Below are positions 8,168 through 16,062 of a DNA stretch of 53,210 bases, piece by piece. How positions within the stretch are numbered: position 1 is the first letter of the stretch; the number at the start of each line of letters is the position of its first letter. Both the position numbers and the translations under genes were made by a program. The stretch lies in assembly GCA_016790045.1 (NCBI GenBank), contig JAEUPW010000005.1, forward strand, positions 1 to 53,210. The letters are read 5' to 3'. The stretch is from Candidatus Competibacteraceae bacterium. GTDB lineage: Bacteria; Pseudomonadota; Gammaproteobacteria; Competibacterales; Competibacteraceae. The notes beneath the pieces were generated by a model. That model was not told the origin of the DNA and did not search any database. It worked only from the letters and a program-made list of their open reading frames with translations.

Positions 8168-11050
8168 ATGAAACAGCGATCGATCGGACGGCGCTGGCCC
8201 GGCGGCGCGCGCGGCGCGCTGGCGGTCGGAGCGAAAAGCTTCTGGGCGCTGGCGGCCTTCGCGCTGTGGTGCGGCTGCTTCGGCGAGCCGGCCCGCGCGG
8301 CGGCCGAGCCGGCCCGCGAACCCGTCCCGGCGACGGTCATCGAATTCAGCGTCCGGGGCGAGTTGAACGAACAGGCCGGCGCGATCATCGCCGATCTGAT
8401 GATGTCGGCCATCGCCAACACCGGCCGGTTCACCTTGAAGGATCGGTTGCCGCTTTCGGCGGCGGCCAAGATCGCCAAAGCCCAGGAACTGGGCTCCACC
8501 GGGCTGCTCGATCCCAAAACCGCCGCCGAACTGGGCCGGCTGTATGGCGTCGATGCGGTGGTGACCGGCGGGGTTTCCAAGCTGGGCGATTTGATCACGG
8601 TCACGGCGCGGCTGATCGACACCAAAACCGCTTCGCTGCTCGGCAGCGGCCAAGTTCAGGACAAAAGCATCGACGCCATTCAGATCAAGGTCAACGATCT
8701 GGCCGCCATGGTGTTGGCGCCGCCCGCGCCGCCGCCGACTTACGCGCTGGCGGTCCGGACCGATCCCGCCGACGCCAGCGTGCGCCTGTTGAACCATCCG
8801 ACGCCCTATCAGCCGGGAATGCGCCTGCCTGCGGGGGACTACGAGATCGAGGTCAGCAAGCCAGGCCATGTCGCGCGCAAGGCGGCGGTCAATCTGCGCG
8901 ATCGGGACCTGACGCTCGACGTGGTGCTGGAGAAGGCCCGCTACGGTTTGACGGTCCGCCCCAACCCGCCGGATGCGCGGATCAAGCTGCTCGGCGCGCC
9001 AGCGCCCTATCAGCCGGGCGTGGCGCTGCCGCCGGGGGATTACGAGCTTGAGGTGTCGCGCGAGGGCTACCTGTCGCACAAGTTTCCGATTCGCATCGTC
9101 GATAGCGAACTGAGCGTGCCGGTGTCCTTGGACAAAGCGCCGCCCCCGCTGCCGCCGCCCGTCCGGCAATACCGCTTGACCGTCCAAGTCGACCCTTCGC
9201 AAGCGACGGTGCGGTTGCTGAACGGCAAAACGCCTTATCGGCCCGGCGTCGCGTTGGCGCCCGGCAACTATACCGTGGATATCCGTCAAGCGGGTTACGA
9301 GCCGGCTCAGGTCACGGTTCCGGTGATCGACAGCGACGTCACCGTGCCGGTGAAGCTCGCCAAGAAACCGGAACCGCCGAAACCGGTGCAGCGCCTGTTG
9401 ACGGTTTGGCCCGATCCGCCGGATGCGCGAATCCGGCTGCTGGGCGTCAAAACCGCCTATCAGCCCGGCGTTTCGCTGCCGCCCGGCAATTACACGGTCG
9501 AGGTGTCCAAGGCCGGCTACGAAACCCAGCGCCTGACGGCGCGGATCGCCGATAGCGATGTGACGGTGCCGGTGACGCTGGTCAAGCAGCCCGAACCGGT
9601 GCCGCCGACGTTGTATCGGCTGACCGTCCGGACCGATCCGACGGATGCTCGGATCAGGCTGCCGGGGAGCAAGCGCACCTATGCGGACGGCGTTTCGCTG
9701 CCGCCCGGCAACTACACGGTCGAGGTGTCCAAGGCCGGCTACCAGAGCCAGCGCCTGACGGCGCGGATCGCCGATAGCGATGTGACGGTGCCGGTGACGC
9801 TGGTCAAGCAACCCGAGCCGGAGCCGCCGACTTTGTACCGGTTAACGGTGCGGCCCGACCCGCCAGACGCGCGCGTGCGGTTGCTGGGGAGCCGGACGGT
9901 TTACCGGCCGGGCGTGTCGCTGCCGCCCGGCAATTACACGGTCGAGATCGCCAAGGCCGGCTACGAAAGCCAACGGGTTGCGGCGCGGATCGCCGATGGC
10001 GATGTGACGGTGCCGGTGACGCTGGTCAAGCAACCCGAGCCGGAACCGCCGACTTTGTACCGGTTGACGGTGCGGCCCGACCCGCCAGACGCGAGCGTGC
10101 GGTTTTTGGGAAGCCGGTCGAGCTATCGGCCCGGCGTGACGTTGCCGCCGGGCAGCTACGGTTTAGAAGTGTCGAAGCCCGGCTACGAAACCCAGCGGCT
10201 GACGGCGCGAGTCGTGGATGGCGATGTGGCCTTATCGGTAACCTTGACGAAGGAACCCGAGCCGAGCCGCTATGCCTTGACGGTGCGGCCGGAGCCGTCG
10301 GACGCGCGGGTGCGGCTGCGAGGGACCAGCACCGTCTATCGGCCCGGTCTGTTGCTGGCTCCGGGCAGCTATACGGTGGAAGTTTCCAGCAGCGGCTACG
10401 AAACCCGGCAGGTTCCGGTGCGCATCGCCGATGGCGATGTGACGCTGCCGGTCGCGTTGGCCAAGCAGCCGGAACTGGCGCAATATCGGCTGACCGTGCG
10501 CCCGGAGCCGGCCAGCGCCCGGGTCCGGTTGGCCAATTCGGCGCGCGCCTACCGGCCCGGCATGTTATTGCCGCCCGGGAGCTATACCGTCGAAGTCGAG
10601 AGCGGCGGCTACGAATCCCGGCGGGTCGCCGTGCAAATCGCCGACGGCGACGTCATGCTGCCGGTCGAATTGGAGCGGGTGGCGAAGGCTCCCGCGCCTG
10701 CCGTCCCGCCAACGCCGTCGCCCACCCCCACGCGCGCGGGCGAATGGCGGATCGGTGCGGTGCAAGTGGACAGTTCGCTGAACGGCGTCGACCGGGCGGA
10801 GATCGGCCGGTTGCTGGGCGGTTACACCGGGCGGACCGCAACGCGCGCCACTTTGCTCGATAGCGCCATGCGCGCCTATCAAGCGACCGGAGTCACGCTC
10901 AGTTTTGTGGTGCGCGACGCGGGTGCTACGGGAGGGGCAACTTTGTACGCGCGCGCCGCGCGCCAAGCGCGCCGCACCTATGAAAGCAGCATCTCCATCA
11001 TCAGCCGCAGCCAACTGGAAAACTCGGGTTTCGGGGTCTCCGTCGAGTAG
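8168..11050 (+). CDS. Exported protein: FlgO/CsgG-like domain, nine PEGA repeats, POTRA-like end
   Basis: The product is 960 residues. The N-terminus is basic then hydrophobic and ends in Ala-x-Ala, a likely Sec signal cut near 44-46. Residues about 55-165 resemble the FlgO/CsgG/TolB-N-like nucleotide-binding fold (VIEFSVRGELNE, LGRLYGVDAVVTGGVSKLG, ARLIDTKTASLLGSG). Residues about 191-840 are nine PEGA repeats of 70-76 residues, each of the form YRLTVRPDPPDARVRL, YxPG, LPPGxYTVEVSKxGY, DVTVPVxL, with Pro-rich hinges. After a Pro/Thr linker, residues about 855-950 contain AEIGRLLGGYTG and MRAYQATGVTLSFV, reminiscent of a ShlB-type POTRA domain; this last call is tentative. It probably acts in the periplasm or at the outer membrane, and the gene follows the kinase after 16 bases. 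Confidence 0.88.
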   Translation: MKQRSIGRRWPGGARGALAVGAKSFWALAAFALWCGCFGEPARAAAEPAREPVPATVIEFSVRGELNEQAGAIIADLMMSAIANTGRFTLKDRLPLSAAAKIAKAQELGSTGLLDPKTAAELGRLYGVDAVVTGGVSKLGDLITVTARLIDTKTASLLGSGQVQDKSIDAIQIKVNDLAAMVLAPPAPPPTYALAVRTDPADASVRLLNHPTPYQPGMRLPAGDYEIEVSKPGHVARKAAVNLRDRDLTLDVVLEKARYGLTVRPNPPDARIKLLGAPAPYQPGVALPPGDYELEVSREGYLSHKFPIRIVDSELSVPVSLDKAPPPLPPPVRQYRLTVQVDPSQATVRLLNGKTPYRPGVALAPGNYTVDIRQAGYEPAQVTVPVIDSDVTVPVKLAKKPEPPKPVQRLLTVWPDPPDARIRLLGVKTAYQPGVSLPPGNYTVEVSKAGYETQRLTARIADSDVTVPVTLVKQPEPVPPTLYRLTVRTDPTDARIRLPGSKRTYADGVSLPPGNYTVEVSKAGYQSQRLTARIADSDVTVPVTLVKQPEPEPPTLYRLTVRPDPPDARVRLLGSRTVYRPGVSLPPGNYTVEIAKAGYESQRVAARIADGDVTVPVTLVKQPEPEPPTLYRLTVRPDPPDASVRFLGSRSSYRPGVTLPPGSYGLEVSKPGYETQRLTARVVDGDVALSVTLTKEPEPSRYALTVRPEPSDARVRLRGTSTVYRPGLLLAPGSYTVEVSSSGYETRQVPVRIADGDVTLPVALAKQPELAQYRLTVRPEPASARVRLANSARAYRPGMLLPPGSYTVEVESGGYESRRVAVQIADGDVMLPVELERVAKAPAPAVPPTPSPTPTRAGEWRIGAVQVDSSLNGVDRAEIGRLLGGYTGRTATRATLLDSAMRAYQATGVTLSFVVRDAGATGGATLYARAARQARRTYESSISIISRSQLENSGFGVSVE
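9394..10260 (+). repeat. Near-identical 222-bp tandem repeats inside the PEGA gene
   Basis: Four successive PEGA units recur at an exact 222-base period (the strand-1 motif starts at about 9397, 9619, 9841 and 10063). Blocks such as those at 9809-9880 and 10031-10102 differ by only a few bases, while flanking PEGA units are clearly diverged. This points to recent unit duplication within the gene. Confidence 0.8.
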
Positions 11051-11113
11051 CGCGATCGGCGCCGCCCCCGCAAGTCACCACGGCTCGCGAGGCGGCTCGA
11101 ACGACCGATGCGC

Positions 11114-12925
11114 CTACGGATAGCCGGGATGGTCGATCATGGCAGTATGGTCGCCGCGCACGATCGGCAGATAGCGCGGTTTCCAAAACCGCGCGCGCAG
11201 ATAGGCGTCGAGATCCCGCTTGGCCAAATCGGTCTTGGTGGCCGAGCCTTCGGCGAGCGCCTGGGTGATCACCCGCACCGCGACCCGGATGCTGACCTCG
11301 CGCAGTTCGGAGATCGGCGGGTAAATTCGCCCCGCTTTGAGATGGGCCGCTGCCGTGTATTCGGCGAGGGCATACGCCGCTTCCAGCACCATGGCGTCGG
11401 TGACTTCCCGGCACTCGGCCAGGATGGTGCCAAAACCTAAACCCGGAAAAATAAAAGCGTTGTTGCCTTGGCCGACCGGATAGAGCTGACCGTCTCTTTC
11501 CACGTCGGGAAACGGGCTGCCGGCGGCGATGATGGCCCGGCCTTCGCTCCAGTCCAAAATATCTTCGGGCAGCGCTTCGCAGGCGGATGTGGGGTTGGAG
11601 AGCGGAAAAATGATCGGCCGCGCCGCGTTGCGCGTCATGGCCTGCACCACCGGATGGTTGAACGCGCCGGTTTGACCGCTCAACCCGAGCAGCGCGGTCG
11701 CCCTGGTATGTTCGATGGTTTCCAGCAGCGTGGGGATGTCGTTGGCGATGCGCCAGTCAGCGATATTTTTGCGGGGCTGCACGAACGGTTGCTTGTAGGG
11801 CTCGAAGCTGCGCCCTTCCACCAACAAGCCCCGAGAATCCAACACGCAAACGCGGTCGCGCGCTTCTTCCGGACTCAAACCTTCCCGCAGCAAGCCCTGA
11901 GTGATGGCCCACGCCACGCCGATGCCGCCCGCGCCCGCGCCGAGGATGACGATGCGCTGCTCGCTCAACGTTTCGCCCTTGAGCCGGCTGGCCGAGAGCA
12001 AACCGGCCAATGCGACCGCGCCGGTGCCCTGAATGTCGTCATTGAACGATGGCAGTTGTTTGCGATAGCGCTCCAAGACCGTGAAAGCGACGTCTTTCGA
12101 TAAATCTTCCCACTGGATCACGGCGCGCGGCCAGCGCCCGTGAATGGCTTTGACGAATTTGTCGAGGAAAGCCAGATAGCGCTCGCCCCGCAAGCGCCGC
12201 TGGCGCACGCCCAGATAGAATTCGTCGTTGAGGAGTTCCAGGCGGTCGGTGCCCACATCCAGCTTGACCGGCATGGTGTGGAAGGGATTGACGCCGCCGC
12301 CGATGGTGTAAATCGCCAGCTTGCCGATGGCGATGGCCAGACCGCCGTAACCCTGATCGCCGATGCCGAGAATGGCCGAGGAATCGGTGGCGACGATCAT
12401 CCGCACGTCATTCCAGGGAAAATTGCGGACCACGCCGGAGGCGCGGTCGATGTTGAGGGGCGAAAACGAGAGCCCGCGCGGGCTTTGGTAAAGATGGCTG
12501 AACTGTTGGACTGCCTGTCCGACCGTGGGGGTATAAATGATGGGCATCATCTCTTCGAGGTGCCGTTCGAGCAAAGCGTAAAACAAGGTTTCGGCGCGCT
12601 CCTGCAAGGCGCGCAAATATTGGTACTTGGCGATGGGATCGGGCTCTCGCAAAAACCCGCGATAGACCCGCTCGACCTGTTGCTCCAGGGTGTTGACTTG
12701 AGGCGGCAGCAGGCCGTCCAGCCCTAAAGCGACGCGCTCGTCTTCGGTGAAGGCGGTGCCCTTGTTGCTCAACACCAGCCGCAACAAGGCGATGCCTTCC
12801 AGATAAACCTCCATGTATTCTTGACCTTCAGCGTCGGTTTTAATGTCGAAGTAGGGACTGATCGGATCTCGTTTCATCGGATAATTTTTAACAGGGTGGA
12901 CAGATAACGGGCTAGACAGTGACAT
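11114..12925 (-). CDS. maeA: NAD-dependent malic enzyme
   Basis: This protein of up to 603 residues is a large-type malic enzyme (SfcA/MaeA), which oxidatively decarboxylates malate to pyruvate with NAD in the cytoplasm. Visible signatures are EEMMPIIYTPTVG with the catalytic tyrosine, RGLSFSP, the malic-enzyme signature FNDDIQGTGAV, the Rossmann loop LGAGAGGIG, and FPLSNPTS. Length fits the family (about 565 in E. coli) with a slight N-terminal extension; an alternative ATG at 12877 (MKRDPISPYF) would remove 16 residues, and neither start has a clear Shine-Dalgarno. A strong sigma-70 promoter lies just upstream. NAD rather than NADP preference is inferred from family type. Confidence 0.95.
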   Translation of the reverse strand: MSLSSPLSVHPVKNYPMKRDPISPYFDIKTDAEGQEYMEVYLEGIALLRLVLSNKGTAFTEDERVALGLDGLLPPQVNTLEQQVERVYRGFLREPDPIAKYQYLRALQERAETLFYALLERHLEEMMPIIYTPTVGQAVQQFSHLYQSPRGLSFSPLNIDRASGVVRNFPWNDVRMIVATDSSAILGIGDQGYGGLAIAIGKLAIYTIGGGVNPFHTMPVKLDVGTDRLELLNDEFYLGVRQRRLRGERYLAFLDKFVKAIHGRWPRAVIQWEDLSKDVAFTVLERYRKQLPSFNDDIQGTGAVALAGLLSASRLKGETLSEQRIVILGAGAGGIGVAWAITQGLLREGLSPEEARDRVCVLDSRGLLVEGRSFEPYKQPFVQPRKNIADWRIANDIPTLLETIEHTRATALLGLSGQTGAFNHPVVQAMTRNAARPIIFPLSNPTSACEALPEDILDWSEGRAIIAAGSPFPDVERDGQLYPVGQGNNAFIFPGLGFGTILAECREVTDAMVLEAAYALAEYTAAAHLKAGRIYPPISELREVSIRVAVRVITQALAEGSATKTDLAKRDLDAYLRARFWKPRYLPIVRGDHTAMIDHPGYP

Positions 12926-12948
12926 CTATGTAATCAAATGAACATAAA

Positions 12949-12977
12949 ATAATATCAATTGCCTGAAATTAAGTCAA
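12949..12977 (-). promoter_or_regulatory. Sigma-70 promoter of malic enzyme
   Basis: Read on the minus strand: TTGACT (-35, 12977-12972), an ideal 17-base spacer, and TATTAT (-10, 12954-12949). Both boxes match consensus at 5 of 6. Transcription would start about 12942, 17 bases before the ATG at 12925, so the downstream ATG at 12877 would have a more usual leader length. Confidence 0.65.
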
Positions 12978-13276
12978 AAAACTGGGCTATTTTCCATTTT
13001 CTGACAAGGCGGTTCCTCAAAGTAACAGCTTGGTCGAATCGGGTCATTTTGGACCGATCACTGCAGCGCTTGCTGTCAGTCAAGTGATATTTGTTGTCAA
13101 TTCTGGTTGCGGTCAAGTGCGGGCTAACGGGGCTAAACCCATCGCTTGTATTGTAAAAATACAAAAATTTAGACTAAAATAATAAAGATTGGCTGAAAAA
13201 CAAATCATCGCGCCCTTTTTTGTAAAAATTTTGAAACAGTCGAGCTTGGGAGCGTTAAGAATGTAGGGGTTATAGT

Positions 13277-13291
13277 TTGAATAGCGTTCAA
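13277..13291. promoter_or_regulatory. Inverted repeat TTGAA-N5-TTCAA, possible operator
   Basis: The 5-bp arms flank tagcg, and the outer bases GTTAT and ATAAC extend the dyad imperfectly. It lies 100 bases upstream of the small membrane-anchored gene at 13392. The regulator is unknown. Confidence 0.3.
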
Positions 13292-13391
13292 TAACAGTTC
13301 AGATGTTTGAGGAAAATAGGTACGAGTATTGCAAGCTAATTCGGCGTACCTTAGCAACTTTACCGATAGTATCTACCAGGAACTCGCGTAG

Positions 13392-13787
13392 ATGAACATG
13401 CAACTTCAGCGTAAACAGATCATCATCGTGGGATTGGCCATGACTCTGGCGGTGGCGTCTTATTGGATTCCGATGCCGCAGCGATCCCTGTCGCTGGAAG
13501 GGGAGCGGAGCCTGTCCAAGCCGGTCGAGCTTTCTAAAATGGCCAACTCGATTGCCTTTGCCCGTGAGCCTTCGATGACGCAGCGCTTCCTCGTGGCGGA
13601 TCAGCTTATCCAAGCCGGGCCGTTACCGTCGGGCCCGGTTGCCGGCGATGCGCCGAAGGTTGCGGACCCGGCATCGGCTCAAAGGCATTTCCTCAAGCCC
13701 CAAGAGCTCGAAAATGCGGGCTCAGCCCGTTTGGACAATATGCTGCTGGTGCCCGTCCGAAACCTCGATCAACCCAAGAAACGCTAA
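13392..13787 (+). CDS. Unknown small membrane-anchored or exported protein
   Basis: I do not recognise this 131-residue protein. The N-terminus (MNMQLQRKQ then a hydrophobic stretch to about residue 26) is an uncleaved anchor or signal peptide. The remainder is polar, Pro/Ser-rich and low in predicted structure, with no Cys and no catalytic-looking motif. AGGAA about 10 bases upstream of the ATG supports the start. The gene stands alone behind a long AT-rich leader and is followed by a good intrinsic terminator, which suggests a monocistronic, separately regulated unit. It could be a lineage-specific periplasmic protein. Confidence 0.6.
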   Translation: MNMQLQRKQIIIVGLAMTLAVASYWIPMPQRSLSLEGERSLSKPVELSKMANSIAFAREPSMTQRFLVADQLIQAGPLPSGPVAGDAPKVADPASAQRHFLKPQELENAGSARLDNMLLVPVRNLDQPKKR

Positions 13788-14181
13788 GCGATCCGATCCG
13801 TAACCGTTATCCGAAGCAAGGCGTCACTCAATAGATCAGAGCAACAAGCGCAGTACCTTAGCTACCCACCAAGGGGCGACCGCAAGTCGCCCCTTGTTCT
13901 TTGGGGTCACTCGAATTTCCGAGGGTCCGGGCTGACCCGCCTTCGCTCTCGCAAGCGGGGTCGGCCGCCCGCGCGATCCTGCCGCACCGACGGTCGCCCG
14001 CCGTTTTTGCGTGGCCGCAAAGCGCGTGCGATTGCGCTTGCGGGTCGTCCTGAACGGCTCATTCTGGCTTATACTGTCCAAAGGGGCCCAACTGGCGGCA
14101 GCACGGTGTGTTCGCAACCCGGCGCGCCTTCAAAATTCCCTGAAAACATAATGGTCCCGCCATCGGCAAGGAGATCAATCC
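13788..14181. other. Intergenic region with terminator, otherwise no recognised feature
   Basis: This 394-base gap contains the terminator at 13870-13902 and then GC-rich sequence. TATACT at about 14070 could be a -10 for the enoyl-CoA hydratase gene, but no fitting -35 was found. The minus-strand frame 13836-14117 reads as low-complexity Arg/Ala sequence and is not accepted as a gene. Confidence 0.5.
13870..13902 (+). terminator. Intrinsic terminator after the small unknown gene
   Basis: An 11-bp perfect stem (caaggggcgac / gtcgccccttg) with a 5-base loop is followed by ttcttt. The GC-rich arm and U-rich tail are those of a Rho-independent terminator. It lies about 80 bases after the stop at 13787. 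Confidence 0.8.
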
Positions 14182-14958
14182 ATGAGTTTCAAAAATATAC
14201 GAGTCGAGAATCGTGGCCCGGTATGCCTGGTTACGCTCGACCGCCCCAAGGCTTTCAACGCGCTGTCCAACGAGCTGATGGATGAGCTGACGCAAGCGTT
14301 GGACGGTGCCGAAGCGGACGAGGCGATCCGCGCCATCGTGTTGACCGGCGGCGAAAAAGTGTTTGCCGCTGGAGCCGATATCAAGGGAATGAAAGATTAT
14401 TCTTACATGGATGCTTACAAAGGCAACTTCATCACCCGCAATTGGGAGCGAGCCAGCCGTTGCCGCAAGCCGGTGATCGCGGCGGTGGCCGGCTACGCCC
14501 TGGGGGGCGGCTGCGAGCTGGCGATGATGTGCGATTTCATTCTGGCCGCCGACAACGCCAAATTCGGTCAGCCCGAAATCAAGCTTGGCATTCTGCCGGG
14601 CGCGGGCGGCACCCAACGGCTGACCCGGCTGATCGGAAAATCCAAAGCGATGGAGTTATGCCTGACCGGCCGGATGATGGACGCCACGGAAGCCGAGCGC
14701 TCGGGTTTGGTCAGCCGCATCGTGCCGGCGGCCGAGTTGATCGCGGAAGCGGTCAAAACCGCCGAATTGATCGCCGCGCAGTCTCTGCCAGCGGTGATGA
14801 TGACCAAGGAATGCGTCAATCGCGCCCTCGAAACCTCGCTGGCCGAGGGCTTGCTGTTCGAGCGTCGCACCTTCCACGCCGTGTTCGCGACCGAGGATCA
14901 GAAAGAAGGCATGGAGGCATTCGCCGGCAAGCGCGCGCCGGATTTCAAGCATCGCTGA
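14182..14958 (+). CDS. Enoyl-CoA hydratase (crotonase family)
   Basis: This 258-residue protein is a crotonase-fold enzyme that hydrates trans-2-enoyl-CoA to 3-hydroxyacyl-CoA in fatty-acid or butanoate metabolism. The oxyanion-hole loop AAGADIKGM (62-70) and the segment [15 protein letters not shown] (104-118) are present. Both glutamates used by true hydratases are kept: E112 in CELAMM and E132 in FGQPEIKLG, followed by PGAGGTQRL. The length is typical. AAGGAG lies 8-10 bases ahead of the ATG. It precedes a 3-hydroxybutyryl-CoA dehydrogenase by 145 bases, so the two catalyse successive steps, though the second has its own promoter. Chain-length preference cannot be read from sequence. Confidence 0.95.
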   Translation: MSFKNIRVENRGPVCLVTLDRPKAFNALSNELMDELTQALDGAEADEAIRAIVLTGGEKVFAAGADIKGMKDYSYMDAYKGNFITRNWERASRCRKPVIAAVAGYALGGGCELAMMCDFILAADNAKFGQPEIKLGILPGAGGTQRLTRLIGKSKAMELCLTGRMMDATEAERSGLVSRIVPAAELIAEAVKTAELIAAQSLPAVMMTKECVNRALETSLAEGLLFERRTFHAVFATEDQKEGMEAFAGKRAPDFKHR

Positions 14959-14998
14959 TCGGGTTGTGGCCGACATCCGGGCCGGCTAGAAGATCGGA

Positions 14999-15028
14999 TT
15001 AACGGAAGCGCTGAGAATTCAATATAAT
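14999..15028 (+). promoter_or_regulatory. Promoter ahead of 3-hydroxybutyryl-CoA dehydrogenase
   Basis: TTAACG (-35, 14999-15004), an 18-base spacer and a perfect TATAAT (-10, 15023-15028). The start point would be near 15035, giving a leader of about 70 bases before the ATG at 15104. Confidence 0.5.
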
Positions 15029-15103
15029 ATTTAATGTTTATCCGTGCAGGCGGGTTTCAAATGCCGGAAAACCCTTGTCAATCTCCACAAGAAGGGATAA
15101 GCG

Positions 15104-16000
15104 ATGGAAATCAAGAAAGTCGGTGTAATGGGCTGTGGTGCGATGGGTCTGGGCGTGGCGCAAGTGTGCGCGCAGGCCGGTATCCCGACGGTTGCGGTCA
15201 AGGCGACGCCGGGCTCGACGGACAAAATCCGCTCGGGGCTGGACAAATCCCTTGGCAAAATGGTCGAACGCGGCAAAATGACCACCGAGCAAAAGGATTC
15301 CACGCTCGGCCTGTTGCAACTGACCACTAAAGAAGAAGACGTCGCCGGTTGCGATCTGATCGTCGAGTCAATCATCGAGGATCTGGACACCAAGAAAGCG
15401 CTGTTTCAACGGCTGGAGGGGATCGTATCGCCAGAGGCGTTGCTGACCACCAACACCTCGACGTTGTCGGTGACGGCGCTGATGGCGGTGTGCAAACATC
15501 GCGGGCGGGTGGCCGGTTTGCACTTCTTCAATCCGGCGACGGTGATGAAGCTGGTCGAAATCATCCACGCTTTCGAAACCTCGGACGCGACGATCGGCAC
15601 GCTCAACGAGTTCTGCAAGAAGCTCAAGAAAGATCCGGTGATCGTGCAGGACACCACCGGCTTCATCGTCAACCGGCTGTTGACCCCTTACATGCTCAGC
15701 GCGATCCGTCTGCTGGAGATGGGTACCGGCAACATCGCCGACATCGACCACGCCATGAAGTCGGGCGCCGGCCATCCGATGGGGCCGTTCGAGCTGGCCG
15801 ATTACATCGGTCTGGACGTGGTCGAAGCCATGACCATGAACATCTATCAAGACATGCACCAGCCGCACGTGTCGCCGCCGCACACGTTGACCCGTCTGGT
15901 GCAGCTCGGGTATCTGGGCCGCAAGACCAACAAGGGCTTTTACGATTATTCGGTCAAGCCGCCCGTCCAGAACCCGCAACTGCGCCATCCGGTAGCCTGA
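15104..16000 (+). CDS. 3-hydroxybutyryl-CoA dehydrogenase
   Basis: This 298-residue NAD(P)-dependent 3-hydroxyacyl-CoA dehydrogenase of the short Hbd/PaaH type interconverts acetoacetyl-CoA and 3-hydroxybutyryl-CoA. Residues 5-15 form the Rossmann loop GVMGCGAMG. HFFNP (140-144) holds the catalytic histidine and E152 completes the dyad; TTGFIVNRLL, SGAGHPMGPFELAD and a closing GYLGRKTNKGFYDY complete the C-terminal domain. It has no fused hydratase domain, unlike FadB/FadJ. AAGGG lies about 9 bases upstream of the ATG. Placed after a crotonase, it fits butanoate/PHB-linked or fatty-acid metabolism. The cofactor and the physiological direction are not visible. Confidence 0.94.
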   Translation: MEIKKVGVMGCGAMGLGVAQVCAQAGIPTVAVKATPGSTDKIRSGLDKSLGKMVERGKMTTEQKDSTLGLLQLTTKEEDVAGCDLIVESIIEDLDTKKALFQRLEGIVSPEALLTTNTSTLSVTALMAVCKHRGRVAGLHFFNPATVMKLVEIIHAFETSDATIGTLNEFCKKLKKDPVIVQDTTGFIVNRLLTPYMLSAIRLLEMGTGNIADIDHAMKSGAGHPMGPFELADYIGLDVVEAMTMNIYQDMHQPHVSPPHTLTRLVQLGYLGRKTNKGFYDYSVKPPVQNPQLRHPVA

Positions 16001-16062
16001 TCGCGCTCGGACAAGGATCGGATCTCGCGCCAGGGAGGGCGCTGATATGACATCGCTTCTGC

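Larger units (their letters stand above)
12926..13391. other. AT-rich divergent promoter region
   Basis: This 466-base gap lies between the divergent malic enzyme and an unknown small gene. It is much more AT-rich than its surroundings. It holds the malic-enzyme promoter (12949-12977), a 7-bp inverted repeat (ttgtatt / aatacaa, 13146-13164) and a TTGAA-5-TTCAA inverted repeat (13277-13291). A 69-codon minus-strand frame (12955-13164) has no support as a gene. Confidence 0.6.

Noticed and set aside
6169..8625. Long minus-strand open frame opposite the kinase gene
   Set aside because: High GC and codon bias of the kinase create the frame. The translation has no recognised motif and overlaps two well-supported plus-strand genes.
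7838..9811. Minus-strand frame with repeated Arg/His/Ile-rich blocks opposite the PEGA gene
   Set aside because: The repetition mirrors the PEGA DNA repeats. It is not an independent repeat protein.
8168..11050. PEGA tandem DNA repeats as a CRISPR array or mobile element
   Set aside because: The repeats are in frame within one coding sequence, with no spacers, no inverted ends and no cas or transposase genes.
12955..13164. Small minus-strand frame in the AT-rich gap
   Set aside because: No Shine-Dalgarno and no similarity I recognise; it overlaps the malic-enzyme promoter.
13836..14117. Minus-strand 93-codon frame before the enoyl-CoA hydratase gene
   Set aside because: It covers the intrinsic terminator and reads as low-complexity Arg/Ala/Thr sequence.
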